A stretch of 64,000 nucleotides of DNA, from assembly GCF_901000735.1 (NCBI RefSeq), contig NC_081547.1, positions 23,056,046-23,120,045 on the forward strand, given 5' to 3'. The notes below the pieces were generated by a model that was not told where the DNA came from, searched no databases, and was given only the letters and a program-made list of their open reading frames with translations. Positions 62,701 through 64,000 of the stretch are shown piece by piece. How positions within the stretch are numbered: the first letter of the stretch is position 1; each line of letters opens with the position of its first letter. A program made the position numbers and the translations under genes. The DNA comes from Corylus avellana (lineage: Eukaryota; Streptophyta; Magnoliopsida; Fagales; Betulaceae).

Positions 62701-64000
62701 ATCGACCCTTCAAAGTTGTTGAAGGAAAGATTTAGATAGGCGAGTGTCTGAATTTTGCTGAGGCTTACTGGAATCTTCCCAGATAAGTTGTTTCCTGAAA
62801 CGTCAAGGACTTCGAGGTTTAGCAGTTCCCCCATTGATTCTGGAAGATGCCCTTCGAGGGAGTTGTCTGAGAGATTTAACGTCCTCAGCGCAATAATTTT
62901 GCTGAGGCTTACTGGAATCTTCCCAGATAAGTTGTTTCCTGAAACGTCAAGGACTTCGAGGTTTAGTAGTTCCCCCATGGATTCTGGAAGATGCCCTTCA
63001 AGGGAGTTGTCTGAGAGATTTAACGTCCTCAGCACAATAATTTTGCTGAGGCTTACTGGAATCTTCCCAGATAAGTTGTTTCCTGAAACGTCAAGGACTT
63101 CGAGGTTTAGTAGTTCCCCCATGGATTCTTGAAGATGCCCTTCGAGGGAGTTGTCTGAGAGATTTAACGTCCTCAGCGCAATGCAGCTGGATATCTGAGG
63201 AAAAATAGTTCCTTTAAGTTTGTTGGAAGAGAGATCGATCTCTTGCACCATTTCCAGCTTGCTAAGCTCGATTGGCAGAGGCCCTTCAAGATGATTGTGG
63301 GAAAGATTTATAAAAATTCTGATCTCACCCAGACCTGAAAACTCTGTAGGGATTCTTCCTGTCAATCTATTATATGATAAATCAAGCTTGGACAGCTCTG
63401 TGCACTTTGCCAAAGTTGGAGGTATTGTTCCTGACAGAAGGTTGTTGTTGAGAAACAGATAATTTAGTAGAACCAAATTTCCTAAACTTGCTGGGATTTC
63501 ACCAGAGAATTTGTTGTGGGATAGGTCTAGCAGACCCAGATGACGAATCTTGCCTAATGCTGAAGAAATTGAGCCAGGGAAAAAGTTGTGTGACAAGAAA
63601 AGCTGTTCCAAACTTGACAAGTTACTCATCTCTTCAGGTATGGTTCCATTTAAAAGATTGGATGTCAAGTTGAGAATTACAAGGTTGGAAAGTTTGCCTA
63701 AATTTGGAGGAATTGATCCGAAGATAAGGTTTTCCTGTAGGCCAATAACAAATAGGTTGACAGGAAGTTGGCCGGCGGAAATCGGCAATTGCCCCCCGAG
63801 GCCCATGCCGGCAAGTTCAAGCTCCCCTAGATCAGTGCAGTTTCTAAGGGCAGTGAAGAATGGATCAAGATTGGTGTTGTCATCATGACTTTTCATCCAA
63901 TTATATGATAATTGGAGATATAGAAGGTCAGGCTGCTTCCTTACAAACTCTGAAGGCAGGTCACCAGAAAAATGATTGTACTCCACATCAAGGTTGTAAA
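59744..64000 (-). CDS. LRR receptor-like kinase copy B (At2g24130-like), 5' end outside window
   Basis: Plasma-membrane receptor kinase of LRR subfamily XII-like type. Exon 1 runs from beyond 64000 to 61832 and exon 2 from 60156 to 59744, with a GT-AG intron splitting the APE motif (YIAP-E-YGFGS). Visible: many LRRs (including a 144-bp triplication at 62753-63184), a transmembrane helix (FLIIFFLGMFISVILSTICC), then kinase: P-loop IGSSSHGRVYVG (second Gly of GxGxxG is Ser), IAVKVLN lysine, VIHCDLKPSN (HCD: non-RD), SDFGIS, GDVYSFGILVLEM, RPTDNMF. No stops or frameshifts. Non-RD kinases are typical of pattern-recognition receptors, but the ligand is unknown. Copy A is its ruined paralog. Confidence 0.93.
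60399..60985. mobile_element. Mutator-like MITE (587 bp), perfect 9-bp TSD
   Basis: Over 100 bp of terminal inverted repeat: left GAGAAAAATATAAAAAAGCCC ... AACTCATCAAACTACCAAA; the right end reverse complemented begins GGGACAAATATAAAAAGGCCC. The TSD AAAATATTT is exact at 60390-60398 and 60986-60994. It lies in the intron of LRR-RLK copy B. No transposase. Confidence 0.9.
60995..61830 (-). other. Remainder of copy B intron
   Basis: AT-rich, with short AAAATAAAATAAAAT runs near 61380-61400 and nothing else recognised. The homologous intron in copy A is only 97 bp, so most of this sequence was gained in copy B or lost from copy A. Confidence 0.55.
62753..63184 (-). repeat. 144-bp tandem triplication of LRR-coding sequence
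   Basis: Three head-to-tail 144-bp units starting (on +) at 62753, 62897 and 63041, differing at only a few bases each. Each encodes 48 residues, two full 24-residue LRRs (LRTLNLSDNSLEGHL then LEVLDVSGNNLSGKIPVSL). Copy A has a single unit at the homologous place. The repeat preserves the reading frame and LRR phase. Confidence 0.97.

Overview
This is a eudicot nuclear genome window, probably from a woody plant. The evidence is two-exon plant genes with GT-AG introns, plant-type CACTA, hAT, copia, gypsy and L1-like elements, a tRNA-derived SINE, many MITEs, long (TA)n tracts and one 100-N assembly gap (169-268). It is transposon-dense with few host genes. I see no prokaryotic features, CRISPR array, rRNA or ordinary tRNA gene. 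I could not assign a species.

Host genes. (1) An intact two-exon HCT (hydroxycinnamoyl-CoA:shikimate/quinate hydroxycinnamoyltransferase, BAHD family) on + at 9882-13279; a diverged copy of its 5' flank lies downstream at about 14540-14860. (2) A small two-exon gene on - at 17375-18154 for a 124-residue protein with a signal peptide and a hydrophobic C-terminus, which I do not recognise. (3) The 3' end of a wall-associated-kinase-like pseudogene on - at 23659-24396. (4) Two paralogous LRR receptor kinases of the At2g24130 type on -. Copy A (26646-47837) is a pseudogene in three pieces. Copy B (59744 to beyond 64000) is open throughout what is visible.

Nested transposons explain most of 26-59 kb. 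Copy A is split by an 11.5-kb autonomous-type CACTA element (35850-47316) and by a solo LTR (27295-34066) that itself contains a nearly full-length LINE (28058-34037). Between copies A and B lies a 5'-truncated LINE (49893-58188, minus) carrying three later insertions: a shrunken gypsy-like LTR element (about 50030-52589), a 1.75-kb solo LTR (53664-55416) and an internally deleted hAT element (56716-58131). Target-site duplications are readable for most of these, so the order of insertion can be reconstructed by eye.

The left part (1-26 kb) holds MITEs (one with a perfect 9-bp TSD inside the HCT intron), a SINE with a perfect 14-bp TSD, a poly-A retroposon with a 10-bp TSD, a hAT transposase relic interrupted by a solo LTR with TSD AGAAT, a 5'-truncated copia element, and a GC-rich minisatellite abutting the kinase pseudogene.

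I did not find a clearly new biological system. The most informative signals are the 144-bp tandem triplication of LRR-coding sequence in copy B, the dissectable disruption of copy A, the unrecognised small secreted-peptide-like gene, and the duplicated HCT 5' flank. All calls come from reading the sequence; no searches were run.
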